Source of the DNA: Hemerocallis citrina
Taxonomy: Eukaryota; Streptophyta; Magnoliopsida; Asparagales; Asphodelaceae
DNA length: 64,000 bases
Assembly (NCBI GenBank): GCA_017893485.1
Contig: CM030366.1
Location: 77,691,227-77,755,226 of the forward strand
Reading direction: 5' to 3'
Each line of letters opens with the position of its first letter. Within the stretch, counting starts at the first letter, position 1. Of this stretch, positions 23,195 through 34,634 are shown in pieces. The notes beneath the pieces were generated by a model. That model did no database searches. It saw only the letters and a list, made by a program, of their open reading frames with translations, and was not told where the DNA came from. Position numbers and translations under genes: made by a program.

Positions 23195-25590
23195 TTGCTC
23201 CTCACACTCGTCTCACAAATGGCTCTCTTCCAGAGCCGAGCTCTTCACTCCGCTCGCCCCCGAAGCGGACCTCTTCTTAACGAGTTCGGAGCTCACAACT
23301 CTCTCCTAGAGTTCCTCCTCACACTCGTCCCACAAACAGCTCTCTTCCAGAGCCGAGCTCTTCGCTCCGCTCACCTCTGAGGCGGATCTCTTCTCAACGA
23401 GTTCGGAGCTCACAACTCTCTCCTAGAGTTCTTCCTCACGCTCGTCTCACAAATGGATCTCTTCCAGAGCCGAGCTCTTCACTCCGCTCGCCCCCGAAGC
23501 GGACCTCTTCTTAACGAGTTCGGAGCTCACAACTCTCTCCTAGAGTTCCTCCTCACACTCGTCCCACAAACGGCTCTCTTCCAGAGCCGAGCTCTTCGCT
23601 CCGCTCACCTCCGAGGCGGACCTCTTCTCAACGAGTTCGGAGCTCACAACTTTCTCCTAGAGTTCTTCCTCACACTCGTCTCACAAATAGCTCTCTTCCA
23701 GAGCCGAGCTCTTCACCCCGCTCGCCTCCGAAGCGGACCTCTTCTCAACGGGTTTGGAGCACAACTCTCTCATAGAGTCCCTCCTCACACTCGTCTCACA
23801 AATAGCTCTCTTCCAGAGCCGAGCTCTTCGCTCTGCTCACCTCCGAGGCGGACCTCTTCTCAACGAGTTCGGAGCTCACAACTCTCTCCTAGAGTTCTTC
23901 CTCACACTCGTCTCCCAAATAGCTCTCTGCCAGAGCCGAGCTCTTCCCTCCGCTCGCCTCCGAAGCGGACCTCTTTTCAACGAGTTCGGAGCTCACAACT
24001 CTCTCCTAGAGTTCTTCCTCACACTCGTCTCACAAATAGCTCTCTTCCAGAGCCGAGCTCTTCACCCCGCTCGCCTCCGAAGCGGACCTCTTCTCAACGA
24101 GTTTGGAGCACAACTCTCTCATAGAGTCCCTCCTCACACTCGTCTCACAAATAGCTCTCTTCCAGAGCTGAGCTCTTCGCTCTGCTCACCTCCGAGGCGG
24201 ACCTCTTCTCAACGAGTTCGGAGCTCACAACTCTCTCCTAGAGTTCTTCCTCACACTCGTCTCCCAAATAGCTCTCTGCCAGAGCCGAGCTCTTCCCTCC
24301 GCTCGCCTCCGAAGCGGACCTCTTCTCAACGAGTTTGGAGCACAACTCTCTCCTAGAGTCCCTCCTCACACTCGTCTCCCAAATAGCTCTCTTCCAGAGC
24401 CGAGCTCTTCACTCCGCTCGCCCCCGAAGCAGACCTCTTCTTAACGAGTTCGGAGCTCACAACTCTCTCCTAGAGTTCCTCCTCACACTCGTCCCACAAA
24501 CGGCTCTCTTCCAGAGTCGAGCTCTTCACCCCGCTCGTCTCCGAAGCGGACCTCTTCTCAACGAGTTTGGAGCACAACTCTCTCATAGAGTCCCTCCTCA
24601 CACTCGTCTCCCAAATAGCTCTTTTCCAGAGCCGAGCTCTTCCCTCTGCTCGCCTCCGAAGCGGACCTCTTCTCCACGAGTTTGGAGCACAACTCTCTTA
24701 TAGAGTCCCTCCTCACACTCGTCTCCCAAATAGCTCTCTTCCAGAGCAGAGCTCTTCCCTCCGCTCGCCTCCGAAGCGGACCTCTTCTCAACGAGTTTGG
24801 AGCACAACTCTCTCCTAGAGTCCCTCCTCACACTCGTCTCACAAATAGCTCTCTTCCAGAGCCGAGCTCTTCACCCCACTCGCCTCCGAAGCGGACCTCT
24901 TCTCAACGAGTTTGGAGCACAACTCTCTCATAGAGTCCCTCCTCACACTCGTCTGACAAATAGCTCTCTTCCAGAGCCGAGCTCTTCGCTCCGCTCACCT
25001 CCGAGGCAGACCTCTTCTCAACGAGTTCGGAGCTCACAACTCTCTCCTAGAGTTCTTCCTCACACTCGTCTCCCAAATAGCTCTCTTCCAGAGCTGAGCT
25101 CTTCCCTCCGCTCGCCTCCGAAGCGGACCTCTTCTCAACGAGTTTGGAGCACAACTCTCTCCTAGAGTCCCTCCTCACACTCGTCTCACAAATAGCTCTC
25201 TTCCAGAGCCGAGCTCTTCCCTCCGCTCGCCTCCGAAGCGGACCTCTTCTCAACGAGTTTGGAGCACAACTCTCACCTAGAGTTCCTCCTCACACTCGTC
25301 TCACAAATAGCTCTCTTCCAAAGCCGAGCTCTTCCCTCCGCTCGCCTCCGAAGCGAACCTCTTCTCAACGAGTTTGGAGCACAACTCTCTCCTAGAGTCC
25401 CTCCTCACACTCGCCTCACAAATAGCTCTCTTCCAGAGCCGAGCTCTTCACTCCGCTCGCCTCCGAAGCAGACCTCTTCTCAACGAGTTTGGAGCACAAC
25501 TCTCTCATAGAGTCCCTCCTCACACTCGTCTCACAAATAGCTCTCTTCCAGAGCCGAGCTCTTCCCTCTGCTCGGATACCGAGCAAGTGC
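23195..25590 (+). repeat. Tandem array 2: 115/116-bp units, about 20 copies
   Basis: Two unit types alternate in blocks. One is 115 bp, with GAGTTTGGAGCACAACTC. The other is 116 bp, with GAGTTCGGAGCTCACAACTC. Units at 24567, 24682 and 24797 are exactly 115 bp apart, as are those at 25144, 25259, 25374 and 25489. All contain GCTCTCTTCCAGAG and CGGACCTCTTCT blocks. Since 115 and 116 are not multiples of three, reading frames rotate, giving the many overlapping repeat-derived open frames here, none of which is taken as a gene. It directly follows array 1 and may derive from a common unit. Confidence 0.93.
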
Positions 25591-25969
25591 CGATCCGACC
25601 CCAACATCAAAGAGTCTGGTCGGCTAACCGAGCAAGTGCCCATCCGAGCGTCAAAATGGAGAAAACTCACTTTCTCCTCAACATTCGCGTAAGATCTCGA
25701 ACAAACGGCTCAGATCATGCCAGCACCACTACACGACAAGATAGTGTTTTCTTGGAAACTGTGCCAGCCTCGAGATCCGCGCTGAGATCAACGGCTCAGA
25801 TCGCTCCAGCAGCACTAAACGACAAGATATTGTTTTCTTGGAAACTGTGCCCGCCTCGAGATCCGCGTTGAGATCTGACGGCTCAGATTGCTCCACGTCG
25901 CTCGATATTCCGAGCCGAGCGACTAGCGATCCGACCCACTCGCGCCTCTTCTTCGCCCCTAGGGTCTTC

Positions 25970-26165
25970 CTAGCCCAAGGGTCTTCCAACCACAAGGGTC
26001 TTCCTAGCACACCTTACAAGGGTCTTCCAAGCACAAGGGTCTTCCAAGCACACCTTACAAGGGTCATCCTAGCCCAAGGGTCTTCCAAGCACAAGGGTCT
26101 TCCTAGCACACCTTACAAGGGTCTTCCAAGCCCAAGGGTCTTCCAAGCACAAGGGTCTTCCTAGC
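25970..26165 (+). repeat. Tandem array 3: short AAGGGTCTTCC repeats
   Basis: At least ten copies of AAGGGTCTTCC alternate with AAGCAC or TAGCACACCTTAC linkers, giving a higher-order unit of about 60 bp. It lies downstream of arrays 1 and 2 in the same element. Confidence 0.88.
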
Positions 26166-28629
26166 ACATCTTCTCCGCCCCTAGGAGTGGAACTCCTCTC
26201 CCAAAATCCCCAAAACCAAAGTACTTAACAACTTCACGAAGACAAGCATGTTGCGGGGCTATTTTGACCATGAAGGAGGGTGAGTCTTCACCCCACTCCT
26301 AAAGAGAAGTTGTAGATCTTCGAACTAGCTTCGAAACGAGGGGTCGCACGCCTCAATCGGACCTCCGTAGCACCGGGAAAGTGGATCTCAATACAGCTGC
26401 GCCGAATAGCTCGGAAATCCGAGCCGAGCCACTCGCGCGAGGGAGAAATCCGAACCGAACCCGAGCAAGAATCCGAGCTCTTCCCATCCAAGCCCCAACA
26501 TCAAAGAGCCCGGTCGGCTAATCGAGCAAGTGCCCATCCGAGCGTCAAAACGGGGAAAACTCACTTTCTCCTCAACATTCGCGTAAGATCTCGATCAGAC
26601 GGCCCAGATCTTGCCAGGGACGCTAAACGACAAGATAGCGTTTTCTTGGGAATTGAGCCCGTCTCGAGATTCGTGCCACCATCCAACGGCCCAGATCGAG
26701 CCACGTAGCTCGGATCTACCATCCGAGCTACTGCCCTACCGAGCTTCAAAGTGGCAAAAATGCACCTCAAAATCCGTGCTCGGATTTGCCGAACAAGAAG
26801 CGGTGAGGAAGAAGAAGAAGAAAAAACAAAAAAAAAGGACCACAAAGGGTCGAGTTCGGACCCGTTAAGGGATCCAAACCCGAACACCCGTACCCTTCTT
26901 CTCCTCTTCAACACGTTCCCGCCAAAACAGCCAAAACCTAAACTCCTCTTCACTACTCCGAGCTCCGATTACCACCAAGCTCCGAGCTCCACGGCGCGAA
27001 CCCAACATTTATTTTCAACCTTGGAGCGTCGAGCTCCCCTCGCAACCGAGCTCCGAACTCTTCTCCACGTCGAAGCTCCCTCTCCATGCCGAGTCGAACT
27101 CCCTCCTTCAGTGATCTCCCAAGTGTCCCGCCATAGCCAATGCTCGGCCATCGAGTCCAAAATGTAGAGCTCGACCACCACCGACCCATGTGCAGCTCCC
27201 GACCACGGCGCCGACCAAGCTACTCGTCGAACCGTCTTCGTCGTCAGCTCAGCGACCGAAGCATGGAGCTCTTCAAAGCGCCGACCACCATCAAGCATCG
27301 GTGTCCCCCCTCCATCAGCATGAGCTTCGCCGAGTTCCGAAGCTGAGCTCCTCCGCTCGGTTTTGTCGAACTCCAGTGACAAGCCCTCTACCATGCCTTC
27401 GTCGAGCTCCAGCTATGCCGAGGAACCCACTGTCGAGTTCTTCACCAACTCTGAGCACCCTTCGTCATCGACACCGAACCCACCTCGGGCCCCTCCTCTT
27501 CGAGCTCTCTTCCACCACTATGGGTTCGCCGACACCAAGCTCCAGCACCCAACAGTCACCTTCAACCTCGGAGCATCGAGCTCCCCTCCGTCGAAGCACA
27601 AGCTTCGTCGCCAAACTCCACAAACCCTTCGCAGAGCCCCGAGCTCCATTCGTGCCGAGCTTCGCTGCCAAGCTCACCTCCGAGCTCCAACGGCGCCGAA
27701 CCCATCGACTCCTTCGCAAACTCACCGTCGACCTCCATGCCTCCGAGCTCCTCTCTCCCTTCCGCCGAGCTCTGAGCTCCAGCACGCAGACGCGAAGAGG
27801 AAGAGTCGAAGCTAAAGAGCAGAGGCGGAGAGGTTCAAGAACGATGGAACGAAGAAGAAGAAGGGAAAAAGAAAGAACGGAGCACGAGAAGAAGAAGAAA
27901 AACAAAAAAAACAAAAAAAAAAAAATGGGCCACGTGGCAGCTCGAGATGGATCGGATCCGAGCTCCGCAAAGTTACTCAGTCGGCTGCCGAGCAAGTCCC
28001 CATCCGAGCTGAAAACGGAGAAAAATGATACCGAGCAACTCCAACCGATTGGATCTTCGCGAAAATCGCGCAAAAATTGATGAACGGCTCAGATCGCGCC
28101 ACGTCTGCACAAAACGACAAAATAACGATTTTTCGAAAAACGCGTCCCCTTGAGATTCGTGCCAGGATCCGACGGCACAGATCGCGCCACGTGTCAGGTA
28201 TTATTTAATTTAATTAATTTATTTATTTGTTTGTTTTTTTATTTAAAAAATTCGAAAAAATATTTAAAAAATCGAAAAAATTAATTAAAAATTCTAAAAA
28301 TAATTATTAATTCAGAAAAATTATTTTAAAATTCTGGAAAAATAATTATTAAATTAGAATAATTAATTAATATTTTCAATAATTAATTATTTAATTCGGA
28401 AAATGAATAAAAAATGAGAAAAAATTCAGAAAAATCTTGAAAAGTCACCAAAAATCCAGAAAATTCTGAGAATATTTTTGGGTATTTTACAAGCCCAGAA
28501 TAACACCGTTACACCCCAAGCAAGATCCAAAACTCCCTTAAGAACACCGATAAAATCCCGTACGCCATTAGAACAGTAAAACTACTCCTCAAAGACTGAA
28601 AAACTCAGTCTCTAGGAGTGGGGGGCTCG
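26166..28629 (+). other. Noncoding 3' interior of element I with polypurine tract
   Basis: 26166-26700 carries diverged repeats of the CGAGCAAGTGCCCATCCGAG and AAACGACAAGATAGCG modules also seen in element II. 26750-28080 is GC-rich with many GAGCTC motifs and purine tracts; open frames at 27190-28080 and its antisense look compositional. 28200-28480 is A/T-rich. The polypurine tract GAGTGGGGGGCTCG (28616-28629) abuts the 3' LTR and primes plus-strand synthesis. No gene is supported. Confidence 0.7.
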
Positions 28630-29249
28630 TGATATGGCTAAAAATAGGATTAAATCGGGACCGTTCACATCAGAAACGAATCTTAAAGCTCAGGGGTAAA
28701 ACGGTAATTTCACCTACTAACGGGTCCGAAGCGGGTATTGGGTCTCCTTCTCACAGATCCAATAACCCGCGGACGGATCCACCTCAACTGGGTACGGGTC
28801 CCGACCCGATACAAACCCAGTCCGACAGGATAGAATTAGGGTCTCTGATTGAACCAAATCAACGGGCCTGATTCGCGACTATCCTCTCACCGGGAATTAA
28901 GGGATTACATTCCTAATCTGATTATGAGGATTTTATGCCTTATCAGATCACAGGAATCACATTCCTAATCTGATCCCAACGGCGACTATAAATACCCCCC
29001 ACCTACCACTGTTACAGGCTAATCACTTTTTGCCAACTTAAGCTCTTTTTTAATCATCACTGGTTACTGACAAGAGCGTCGGAGGGTGCGTCGCCGGGAT
29101 CAACCTCGGTGTTTCGCACTTTCCTTGCAGGTGTACGGCGGGAGTCAGCAGCCCAACTCCGACGGAACAGGTTTGGATCTGCTATTCAGGTTTTTCGACG
29201 AACCCACAAATTCTATCTGTTTACCCCTACACCAGAATTAGCGGTAGCA
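28630..29249 (+). repeat. 3' LTR of Tat-type element I
   Basis: 620 bp, TGATATGGC...GGTAGCA, with the TATA box at 28987-28994. The last bases read AGCA rather than the AACA of the 5' LTR. It is followed by the target copy AATAC (29250-29254). Confidence 0.92.
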
Positions 29250-29496
29250 AATACGTAATGTCAATTACAATATATAAAAAACTTCGTACATTTTAGGACG
29301 CCTTAATTAAAATTTCATAAACATTCAAATAAAAAACAATGCAGACTACATAATGCAAAATACAATAATGAAACTAAACTCGTGAAATAAAAAAAACAAT
29401 GCAAAATACATAACACAATAAAATAATAACACACATAAGACTAACAATTTAGAAAGGCGGTAAATCGGTTCCGGATCCTCCAATGTCATTAAAAAA

Positions 29497-30448
29497 CTAT
29501 CCAAAAGCATCGGAAGATGGCCCTTGATGTTGTTGTTGTTGTTGTTGTTGTCTTTTCTGAATAATTCTTGCTTGTTCAACTCGGAATAGCTCACGCACGT
29601 TTGGATCAGCAATGGAATTCAAGTCTTTTAATAAAACTTTATTTTCTTCTCTCATTGCTTTAACGGTCAAATTTTGCCGCTGAATTTCCAGAAGTTTCTT
29701 CCTGTCGGATCTTGTCTTTTCTAACATCTCCAGCAGTTGTCGATTACTTTCTTTAACATCGTTAATATCTTCATCATTTTTTCTTTTTCCTTTGGCTTTT
29801 TTTACCCCAATGGGTCGTTGCAATGAAGTACTACCAAAATTTTCTTCATCTAAATTTGGAGAAAATGAAGGCAGCCCAGGGAAAGATGACATGGGAGACT
29901 CTGGAGTGGGATTATCTGACTGTGGCCAGTCATAGTTTAAATTTCGAGCAGTTTGTCTTGCTGTGGGTATGTTATCTTTTAATTTCTCAAAATCCTTAAC
30001 TATAATCCAAACATGATCAAATTTAAATCCTTTTTTGAACTTTGGTTCTTGCATGAATAATTCCTTCGCTCGACTAAACTGTAAATTATTGTGAACATAA
30101 GGTTAAGTAATCGGAATGAAATAAATAACTTTTGAATGTAAAAGTTTAATGAATACTCACAATATCCGCATCTAAGGCACCACTTGGATTCAAATTCTCT
30201 ACTTGTTTCAGACAACCATTTAATTTTTTCACTTCGGTCATTATAGTCTGAATTCGACATTGCACAGATCTTTTCGAACGAGACTCTCAACTCTGGTTTC
30301 TTGATGCATTGTAACTTTTCTCCACACGAGACCAAAAATGATCTGCTGACTGGTACCTACACGTAATAGGGTCTTAAGAAATTTTTAAATAAACTTGACA
30401 AAGGTGCACATCTTCGCTAACAACGTATGAAGAAGCTCGGACAGACAT
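29497..30448 (-). pseudogene. Harbinger ORF1 (Myb/NAM-associated accessory protein), with stops
   Basis: Two exons: 30448-30161 and 30078-29497, joined by a GTGAGT...TTACAG intron in phase 0, giving about 289 codons. Exon 1 begins with an ATG at 30448 and contains FWSRVEKSYN and CLKQVENLNPSGALDADI-type sequence. Exon 2 contains the GFKFDHVWIIVKDFEK block, a Lys-rich tract, a coiled coil and a Gln run (29537-29559). This layout matches plant PIF/Harbinger ORF1 proteins, which help the transposase to enter the nucleus and bind ends. Exon 1 has two in-frame stops (in KIS*DPI and NQS*ES), so this copy is likely dead unless shorter products work. Confidence 0.75.
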
Positions 30449-31004
30449 TTTCTTCTGAACAAGTGGAATGAGAAAGAAGATGAGTGGAATGAGAAAGAAG
30501 ATAATAATATCTCTATTTATAGATGTTAGATTGTAGCCATTTAGATTATAGCCGTTGGAATACAGCTGTTGGAATATATTCGTGGGAATATAGCTGTTCG
30601 AATATATTCGTTTGGAGTATAGCCATTTGGATTATAGTCGTTGGAATATAGCTGTTGGAATATATTCGTTTGGAGTATAGCCATTTAGATTATAGCCATT
30701 GGAATATATTCGTTGGAATATAGCTGTTGGAATATATTCATTTAGAGTATAGCCATTTGGATTATAGTCGTTGGAATATAGCTGTTGGAATGTGTTCGTT
30801 TGTAGTATACCCAGAGAAATTTAAAAGTTGGAATATAGCCATTGGAGTGTAACCGTTGGAGTCATTTCATTGATTGACTATAAATAACGTACTACAGCCT
30901 CATATCAATAACGTACTACAGCCTCATTTCAAATTTTATTCTTCTGTCTTTCATTTGCTCAAAATAAACATTCAACAAACTTGTTCATTTTATTAAATTT
31001 GAAA
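30449..31004. promoter_or_regulatory. Divergent intergenic region of the Harbinger with an iterated GGAATATAGC motif
   Basis: ORF1 and the transposase are transcribed away from this region. From about 30520 to 30860 the motif TTGGAATATAGC and variants (TTGGAATATATTCG, TTGGAGTATAGCC, TTGGATTATAG) occur more than fifteen times, forming irregular units of 20-60 bp. The 3' side ends with a duplicated AATAACGTACTACAGCCTCA block (30885-30928). It probably contains the promoters of both genes. That the iterons bind a protein is inference. Confidence 0.6.
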
Positions 31005-33762
31005 ATGAACTTCAATATTGGAGGTCCATCTAATTCAGCAAGTTCCACTTCATCTTCGGATGCCGACAATGATGCGACAACGATGAACGTTATGGAAAAT
31101 TTGTTCGCCTCCGAAGATGTGATATATCAGCGGATCGCTAACAACAACATGGTTCTTACACGCTACTTCAACCAACAAAGCCACCATGGTGGCTCGATTT
31201 CGGGTCATGTAGTGATCAATCGCGATAGGGAAACCGCGGATCGTAATTTGTTCAACGACTATTTCTCCGAGAACCCATGCTATAGTGAAGTCATGTTTCG
31301 CAGACGGTATAGAATGTCTCGGAGTTTGTTCCTTTGTATTGTTGATGCGGTCAAAGGTCATGACAATTACTTCCACCAAAGAAATGATGGACTTGGTATA
31401 GCTGGATTATCAAGTTTACAGAAAGTAACAGCAGCATTCCGGATGTTGGCGTATGGTCTACCGACAGATGCGACGGACGAGTACATTAAAATAGGCGAAT
31501 CAACTGCGATTGAAAGTATGAAGAAATTTTTTTGTGCTATTGTGGAAATATTTGCAGAGCGATATCAAAAAACACCGACCGCTAATGATGTCACAAGGCT
31601 ACTCCATGTTAGTCAACAACGTAGTTTTCCGAGAATGTTGGGCAGTCTTGATTGTATGCATTGGAAGTGGAAAAATTGTCCAACCGCATGGGCTGGACAA
31701 TATGCAGGTCGTAGTGGGCATCCAACTATTATTCTTGAAACTGTAGTAGATTATGATCTTTGGATATGGCACGCATATTTTGGCATGCCGGGCACCAACA
31801 ATGATATCAATATGTTGGAGTCATCTCATCTTTTTTCTAATCTAGCTCAAGGTATTGCTCCTCCTGCTCATTATATTATTCAAGGAAAAGAGTATAACAT
31901 GGGTTATTATTTAGCTGATGGTATATACCCAAAATGGTCCACTATTGTACAAAGTATACATCAGCCGCTTGGTCGGAAGAAAAAATATTTTGCTATGAAA
32001 CAGGAAGCATGTAGAAAAGACGTAGAACGAGCATTCGGAGTTCTCCAATCACGATTCGCAATTGTTGCAGGACCGGCACGTTATTGGAACAATAATATGT
32101 TACATGATATAATGACTGCGTGCATTATTATGCACAATATGATTATCAAGGATGAACGTGTTGGATCCTGTAGGCTAAGCAACAAACACTAGAGGGGGGG
32201 GTGAATAGTGTTAATGAAAATAAATTGCGGAATAAAATTATTTTTCTCGGCAAAGTCGACTTAGTGGGGAACCAGTCGACTGATATAGCCAAATAAAAAG
32301 AAACTTGAACTCTCGATGTAGTCGACTTATAGATAAGGCAGGCGACTGATGAGACAAAGAGAGTAACTAATACGAGACTGATCAGTCGACTGATACAAGG
32401 GTGAGTCGACTGGCCAGACAAGTTGCAGAGTTTTAATAAGCAAAAAGTAAATGCAACCACAAGATAACCAATCACAGAGTACACAAGATATATCCTGGTT
32501 CGGTCCTCCCGACCTACATCCAGTCCCCAAGCAACCCACTTGAGATTTCCACTATTCTTGAAAAAAATACAAGAATACCCTACGGCGTTCAAGACAACAA
32601 CCTTGTCTAACCCGTAGTCCTTTCTCTCAACCAGAGAAAGCAGACCCACTCTACAACCAAGAGTGAAAAGACACCGACTCTACAACCAAGAGTAAAAAAA
32701 CACTCTCCAACCGAGAGCAAGAGTACAAGAGGAATTTTACAATCAACCTATAGCCTTGTTGTTGTATGTGTTGATGCACGTGGCTAAAGAATTAGGTTGA
32801 CTTCTATACTCAGTCCAAAGCGAATTCAATGCTATACTGGACTGAGTGTAGAGAACCAAAGTATGTGAACTTCAAAGCTTTGTTCTTCACAGAAAATCAC
32901 TTAAATTTTTCTCAAGAGTGCTCGGGTGTTTTTGTAAGAAATCAAGTAGTTTTTCTGTTTGAGAAGAAACTCTATATAAAGAGTTTTGAACTTCTGAACG
33001 TTGGAAAGCAGTTACATAACTGTCAACCAACGGATCAGACCGTTTGAGTTTAAATAAGTTTGTTTTTGAAAATCAGAAAACGGTCAAAAAGCTCTCGATC
33101 AGTCGACTGGGTTGCCATATGAGTCGACTGATCAGAGTTTGAATAATTTTAAACAGTTTCGTACTTATCAGTCGACTGGCATAGGCTTAAGTCGACTGGT
33201 ACTTAAAAGCTAAAATTCTTCAAACTGTTTTGACTTATTTTGAGGGGTTTTTTAGAGACACACATTATGAAATTGTTAAATGTGTGTGTGTGTGTTGACA
33301 AGGCTTTACATCAGACTAAAGACTCAACAGGAAAGTACTTTACAATGTTTACAAGACACAACAATATAACACATTTGAGCTTGAAGTCTTGAGTCTTGAG
33401 TTGAATTGAGTCTTTTGATCCTTGTTTTGAGTAAAGTCTTGATCCTTGTCTTGAGCTGTATCCTTGAGAGCTTGTGCATTTGTTCAGCTAGAATTGTCTT
33501 TTGATATGTACACTGCATTGTTAGCTGTATAATATAAACACATGTTGCACTGTGTTGTGATCATCAAAATCAAGAATCAACAGAACGTGATCTTCATGCA
33601 CCAATTGAAGATATGAGGGAGACTGCAGTTCTAGAAGTTGAAATGGTTGTAGATGAAAATGCAAGATTTCAACAATTTATTGCCCGCCATAGACAAATCA
33701 CGGATAAAAATGCTTACATCGCGCTTCGTAATGCATTAATTGATCATTTGTGGGAGTTGTAA
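31005..33762 (+). CDS. PIF/Harbinger transposase (DDE), split by a solo LTR
   Basis: The open frame runs from ATG 31005 (an in-frame upstream ATG exists at 30981) to 32158, then resumes after the solo LTR and its target copy at 33588 and ends at TAA 33760-33762. Across the insertion the frame is undisturbed, giving about 450 residues, a usual length. The three catalytic acidic residues are visible: Asp in GSLDCMHW (about residue 216 from the 31005 start), Asp in GTNNDINML (about 267) and Glu in DVERAFGVLQ (about 341). The family is DDE_Tnp_4, cutting and joining DNA at TWA targets. With the LTR in place the protein ends early, near GSCRLSNKH, after the Glu and lacking the C-terminal 60 residues. 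Confidence 0.88.
32159..33582 (-). mobile_element. Solo LTR of a SIRE-like Ty1/copia element, inside the transposase gene
   Basis: On the minus strand it starts TGTTGATTCTTGATTTTGATG, the typical opening of SIRE/Maximus LTRs, and ends GGATCCAACA. It is 1424 bp long with a 5-bp target duplication GAACG (32154-32158 and 33583-33587). It contains many AGTCGACTGG-type motifs and a GT run at about 33280. There is no internal sequence, so it is a solo LTR. It is younger than the Harbinger. Confidence 0.87.
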
Positions 33763-34164
33763 ACCAACTCAGATGGTTAATTAAACCATATATATATTAT
33801 TATTTTTTTAGTATTCCTATTTATGTTATTGAATGTAATATTTTGGTAGTCATTTGTTTTAATTAATGCAATTTTATTTTCTAAGTATTATATTATTTGT
33901 AGAATGGTCATTTTATAATAAAATATTATTTATTAATGTTAAATATTGAGGCATATTATTGGATCAATACATTAAATTTTTTTTGTTTGTGGCTAATTGG
34001 TTAAATAGATAAGTAGTGGGGAGTTAGAAGAGAATTAATTTTAAAAGTAGATAAAAAAGAATATGCTGAGAATATTCCTTTTTGGAGTTAGAAATAGAGT
34101 TATGGGTTGGAGATGAAGTTACTGTTTGATGTGACAGTTACTCCATTTTGGAGTAAAAGTTACT

Positions 34165-34194
34165 CCAAAATGGAGTTGAGGGTTGGAGATGGCC
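34165..34194 (+). repeat. Right terminal inverted repeat of the Harbinger
   Basis: Ends AGGGTTGGAGATGGCC at 34194, followed by the target TTA (34195-34197). Just inside, CTCCATTTTGGAGTAA and ACTCCAAAATGGAG form a subterminal inverted pair. Confidence 0.85.
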
Positions 34195-34440
34195 TTAGAA
34201 CTTTAAGGATGGAAAATGATGAAATTTAACTGTTGAAGAGATATTTGCTATTTTTAATATAACATTTGCAATAAAAAAAACATGAAAATTCTGAAAATTT
34301 TACAAGCCTGAAATCTTAAAATTTAAATTTTTAAGTAAATAAAGAAAGAATGGGAGAGAGAGGGAGAGAGAGAAAGAGAAAATTATGAAAAAGTGAAGAG
34401 AGAATAGATAGACAATAATAAAGTAATGAGTTTTTTTAGT

Positions 34441-34442
<2 letters not shown>

Positions 34443-34478
<36 letters not shown>
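34443..34478 (+). repeat. G36 homopolymer
   Basis: An uninterrupted run of 36 G in the right arm of LTR D. Its length in the assembly should be treated as approximate. Confidence 0.95.
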
Positions 34479-34479
<1 letters not shown>

Positions 34480-34595
34480 ATTTAATTTTGGGATTTAAAA
34501 TTTTGGACGGAAAAATATGTTTTGAGAGAATCAATCTAGGCCATTGGTTTTAGGGGAGATTGAATGAGAGCCACTTGATAGCTTTCTTTGTAATT

Positions 34596-34634
<39 letters not shown>

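Larger units (their letters stand above)
19809..29249 (+). mobile_element. Tat-type Ty3/gypsy retrotransposon I, non-autonomous, gag only
   Basis: Two 620-bp LTRs bound a 9.4-kb element with a 5-bp target duplication AATAC (19804-19808 and 29250-29254). The interior encodes Gag only. No protease, reverse transcriptase, RNase H or integrase was found between 22364 and the 3' LTR. That 6-kb space is filled by tandem arrays and GC-rich noncoding DNA. By eye the LTRs differ at about 8 of 620 positions, so the insertion is fairly recent. Layout fits gag-only Tat-lineage derivatives, which need enzymes from related elements. It lies within the Harbinger, between its left end and ORF1. Confidence 0.9.
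19472..34194 (+). mobile_element. PIF/Harbinger DNA transposon, complete but carrying two nested insertions
   Basis: Imperfect terminal inverted repeats carry GCCATCTCCAACCC near 19473 on the left and its reverse complement ending at 34193 on the right. The flanks are the 3-bp target TTA (19469-19471 and 34195-34197), the preferred TWA target of this superfamily. Both expected genes are present and divergently arranged: an ORF1-type gene on the minus strand (29497-30448) and a DDE transposase on the plus strand (31005-33762). Removing the Tat-type element (19809-29249) and the solo LTR (32159-33582) leaves about 3.9 kb, a normal size for an autonomous element. ORF1 carries stops, so activity in cis is doubtful. 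Confidence 0.9.

Noticed and set aside
22580..25590. CRISPR-like array
   Set aside because: Units are contiguous tandem repeats with no unique spacers, and the genome is that of a plant.
22655..25871. Many overlapping long open frames on both strands (up to 241 codons)
   Set aside because: They follow the 114- and 115/116-bp tandem units exactly and shift frame with unit length. No independent evidence for proteins.
27190..28080. 296-codon open frame and a 202-codon frame antisense to it
   Set aside because: Low-complexity Ser/Pro/Arg composition in a GC-rich, GAGCTC-rich stretch. No domain recognised and both strands open.
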